This document shows positions 20,785 to 23,428 of a stretch of 23,428 bases of DNA, in pieces. The position numbers were made by a program, and so were the translations under genes. Location of the stretch: the IMG/VR virus record IMGVR_UViG_3300046736_000108, positions 1 through 23,428 of that record; one strand, given 5' to 3'. The notes under the pieces are model-generated. The model saw only the letters and a list, made by a program, of their open reading frames with translations, did no database searches and had not been told where the DNA came from. This DNA comes from a virus. Within the stretch, counting starts at the first letter, position 1. The number at the start of each line of letters is the position of its first letter.

Positions 20785-23344
20785 GACCTACCGGATCGAG
20801 TTCGACCCCGAGGGCTACTCGTGGCCGGAGGAGCCGGGCCTCGATTGGGAAATCAGGGGCGATCAACTCGCCTCGCGCAAGGCGGGGGACGGCACGCCGT
20901 TCCTGCGGCCCTCTGACTTCTTCTGGAACCCGCCTGACAGCCAGTGGTTGCTGCCGAAGCCGCGGCAGTTCGATCCGGACTGGATCCACTCCATCAACTT
21001 CCCGGACAGCGTAGCTCGCGCCTCCAAGTGGTCCTTTACGTCCGGCATCAACCCTGCCGATGACGTGGTAGAAGTGGACATCATGGCCTCGCCGTCCCAG
21101 GTGGCGAACGAGGAAAACGAGTTCATGTCCTTCTTCAACCCCGCGGACCCCGGGGTTCCGCCGATTGCGATTGACTTCGTTTCGATGGCGACTGTGGCCG
21201 GCGTGGCAATCCCCGCCAGCCTCCAGGTAACCGCCTGCACCCTCCAGCCGCAGCCCGGCGCCAAGGCCCCCTTCCTCCAGTGGGCGGAGTATCCGAACAA
21301 CGTCCCGTGGGCGTTCGGGTGGGGCAACCTGGCGCTCATCTTTTACCAGGGCGCGATCTACGTCATGCAGCACGCGGGCGGCGGCCTGTCCAACTGGGCC
21401 CGCCTCGGCGTCATCCCCGCCGACAAGCCCGTGACCTCCACGAACCGCGTCACCGTCTACGGGGATCCGGTGGGTCCGGAGGCGCAGCAGGTCAACGCCG
21501 AGGTCAAGATGCGGACGCTGATGGCGCTGGCCGTCGGCTTCGATGACCTCTACCTGGGGACCGGCGGGGGGTCGTGGCAGTCCGTCCCGCTCCGCAAGTC
21601 GATCCCCTCCGACCGCTACCCGGCCGCCACCTTCCCGATCAAGCCCGGCCGGTGGTGGTTCGCGCTCCCCCCGTCCCGCCGCTTCCTCGGCCAGTTCCAG
21701 GCGGTCAACTACTCCACCGGCAACCGGACCCAGGGCGCCGTGATGTGGGACACGGCCGGGGACGCGCCTACCACGGACCCGGTGCTGTGGACGTCCCACC
21801 GGCTGAAGCTGCTGGACGCTGACGACTTCACCCGCACGGAACTGACGAGCGGCTATCGGCTGGAGAGCACGTTCTTCGGCGAGCAGATCGAGGTCCAGGT
21901 GCTGGACGACGAGGGCGAGGCGTGGGATCCCGGCGACGGCAAGAGCCGCGGGATGCTGCACCTCAAGCTGACGCCCGGCAACGACCCCGAGACCGCGGTA
22001 GTGCCCGAGGAGTCCTTCGGCTTCGTCAATGTCACCTGTCCCCAGCTGCGCCTCGTCCAGCTCCGCTTCCCCCCGAAGCTCACCGCCCGCGTCCGCCCGC
22101 TCCCGGACGGCGTGACGCGGGCCACCCTGGAATTCGCGAACGAGTTCGTGCGCGTCAACGCTGAGTCCGGGCTGTACAGCCACGACAGCAAGAAGGTCGC
22201 TTTCTTCCTGAATACCGCCGGTGCCGCCAAGTTCCGCCTCTGGGGCCTGCACCGGCGGACGAACTACCCGGTGCATCTGATCCGCGATGTGGACGGCGAC
22301 GAATCCATCGTAATCCGCGCCTGGGTCAAAGAGCCGCAGTTGAAGACCGTCAAGATCGACGTGGTAGACCCCAACGATCCTGACAGCTGGATCGAAATGG
22401 ACGCGGTTCAGGTGGTGGCGGTGGGTCTGATCGGGCGCTTCAACAACTCGCCGTGGCCCCTGATCCCGAACCTGGTCGACCCCGAGAACGAAGGGCAGAC
22501 GGCCCACACGACCCTCGTTGAACAGGTCCTCAAGAAAGCCGGCTACGACGTCACAGATCCCGAGTTCGTCTCCATCGCCGAAGATGACGCCCCCGACGAC
22601 CTCCGCAACCTCCCCGGATCCCCGCAGTCCGATCCCGGCACCACCGGCGCCCGCGAGCGCCAGAACCCCTACGCTCCCTCGGACGAGGAGGGGATGGGGC
22701 GGTGGATTGCGCGGATCGGGAGGCAGTGGCGCGGCTGGCTGTTCTGGGAGCGGCTTGACGGACAGATGCGGTACGAGCCGGATCGGGTTCAGGTCCAGGT
22801 CATCGATGGCGGCGGGACGCTCGCCAGCAACGCGACCCTCTACGGGACCCGGACCGCGGCGCTTGGTGCAGGCCGCCCGGCGCGGCAGAAGTGGCTGGTG
22901 GAGACTAACGAGCACACCGAGGAGCCGATCACTAACTTCGTCAAGGTCCTGGGGGTCAGCCTCGTGGACAGCCAGCCGCTCCCGGTGGTGGTCCAGGAGG
23001 ATGGCGGCTCCATCCGGGACCCGCTGGCGCACAACTTCGTCGGCGAGCGCCTGAAGCCGGTCACCATCGATACGGCGCTGGCGATAGACGAGAAAAGCCA
23101 GCGGCAGATCGCGATCCTCGGCGTCCGGCGCCTCTCCCGCCAGCGCACCCTGCGCGTCCTCTCCTGGATGCTCGCCCTCTGGGAGATCGAGCCGGACCCC
23201 ATCGAGAACGACTCCGTGCTGACCCCCGAGGGGCTAGGCGGGGACTGGCACATGATCCACGTCCGGACGGACCTGATCGGGCAGACGGGCGGGGAGCCAC
23301 TGTGGCAGACGTTCGCGACCAGCGAGCTGCTGCCGGAGAACTGA
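20777..23344 (+). CDS. Large tail-tip / baseplate hub-like protein
   Basis: The ATG at 20777 overlaps the tape-measure stop and gives 855 residues. The first 500 residues are beta-rich with many Trp and Pro and match nothing I recognise. From about residue 575 there is a hub-like end: TTLVEQVLKKAGYDVTD, then NEHTEEPITNFVKVLGV (about 710-726), and QIAILGVRRLSRQRTLRVLS (about 777-796). This resembles the late-control-D/gp27-type fold in which a rearranging 'N-V-V-G' strand and an 'A..L' helix recur. Position after the tape measure fits a distal tail or hub protein. The N-terminal half may be a separate receptor-facing domain. Confidence 0.65.
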   Translation: MAETYRIEFDPEGYSWPEEPGLDWEIRGDQLASRKAGDGTPFLRPSDFFWNPPDSQWLLPKPRQFDPDWIHSINFPDSVARASKWSFTSGINPADDVVEVDIMASPSQVANEENEFMSFFNPADPGVPPIAIDFVSMATVAGVAIPASLQVTACTLQPQPGAKAPFLQWAEYPNNVPWAFGWGNLALIFYQGAIYVMQHAGGGLSNWARLGVIPADKPVTSTNRVTVYGDPVGPEAQQVNAEVKMRTLMALAVGFDDLYLGTGGGSWQSVPLRKSIPSDRYPAATFPIKPGRWWFALPPSRRFLGQFQAVNYSTGNRTQGAVMWDTAGDAPTTDPVLWTSHRLKLLDADDFTRTELTSGYRLESTFFGEQIEVQVLDDEGEAWDPGDGKSRGMLHLKLTPGNDPETAVVPEESFGFVNVTCPQLRLVQLRFPPKLTARVRPLPDGVTRATLEFANEFVRVNAESGLYSHDSKKVAFFLNTAGAAKFRLWGLHRRTNYPVHLIRDVDGDESIVIRAWVKEPQLKTVKIDVVDPNDPDSWIEMDAVQVVAVGLIGRFNNSPWPLIPNLVDPENEGQTAHTTLVEQVLKKAGYDVTDPEFVSIAEDDAPDDLRNLPGSPQSDPGTTGARERQNPYAPSDEEGMGRWIARIGRQWRGWLFWERLDGQMRYEPDRVQVQVIDGGGTLASNATLYGTRTAALGAGRPARQKWLVETNEHTEEPITNFVKVLGVSLVDSQPLPVVVQEDGGSIRDPLAHNFVGERLKPVTIDTALAIDEKSQRQIAILGVRRLSRQRTLRVLSWMLALWEIEPDPIENDSVLTPEGLGGDWHMIHVRTDLIGQTGGEPLWQTFATSELLPEN

Positions 23345-23345
23345 C

Positions 23346-23428
23346 ATGCCTTACGACGGGGACCGGTTCAGGGAGGCCTTGAGGGAGCAGGCGGAGCGGG
23401 CGGCGGGGATGGACTGGCGGCCGGTGGC
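23346..23428 (+). CDS. Start of next tail gene (partial, 3' end outside window)
   Basis: An ATG one base after the hub stop opens a frame that runs off the window. The visible residues are MPYDGDRFREALREQAERAA followed by GMDWRPV, a charged helix. Too little is seen to identify it; by position it is probably a further tail protein. Confidence 0.5.
   Translation, partial: MPYDGDRFREALREQAERAAGMDWRPV

Noticed and set aside
20615-23032. 805-codon minus-strand open frame
   Set aside because: It is a GC-driven shadow of the hub and tape-measure genes, with low-complexity Arg/Gly/Pro/Leu-rich composition and no motif.

Overview
The window is a contiguous stretch of a tailed double-stranded DNA phage or prophage: terminase, portal, head, neck and first tail genes run in the canonical order on the + strand. 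The DNA is GC-rich throughout. Genes are tightly packed (ATGA, TGATG and TAATG stop/start overlaps are common), Shine-Dalgarno sites are visible and several starts are GTG. The host is therefore a high-GC bacterium, but nothing here fixes its lineage. A tape-measure gene preceded by a tail-tube-like and a chaperone-like gene, with no recognisable tail sheath, points to a siphovirus-like tail. No integrase, repressor, tRNA or CRISPR array is visible.

Layout: 2-2254 is a cluster of small pre-terminase genes (a partial HTH protein, a DUF4177-like protein, two small CxxC proteins with matching C-terminal tails, a coiled-coil protein) interrupted by an opposite-strand HNH endonuclease. 2255-2388 is a non-coding strip with short repeats just before the small terminase. 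2389-6807 holds small and large terminase, portal, a MuF-like minor head protein and a 68-residue protein. 6752-6890 contains a near-consensus sigma70-type promoter followed about 100 bases later by a strong intrinsic terminator; this compact non-coding RNA or attenuator is the most unexpected element. 6896-12015 is the capsid module: a 59-residue Cys/His protein, a prohead protease carrying a probable nested scaffold gene, a decoration protein, the major capsid protein, a beta-helix protein and connector-like proteins.

12016-15128 looks like an accessory surface cassette between connector and neck genes: a two-helix membrane protein on the minus strand, two tandem LamG-like paralogues and a three-part SGNH hydrolase. 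15128-18358 holds neck and tail-tube genes and a probable tail assembly chaperone. 18375-19091 holds a small HTH (sigma region 4-like) gene convergent with a minus-strand secreted-protein gene, with a perfect 12-bp inverted repeat over the junction. 19213-23428 holds the tape measure, a large tail-tip/hub-like protein and the start of another gene.

The + strand genes build the virion: terminase packages DNA through the portal, the protease and nested scaffold mature the shell, decoration and beta-helix proteins probably coat it, and the connector, neck, tube, tape measure and hub make the tail. The three minus-strand genes (HNH, membrane protein, secreted protein) all sit at module boundaries and look like independently acquired 'moron' cargo.
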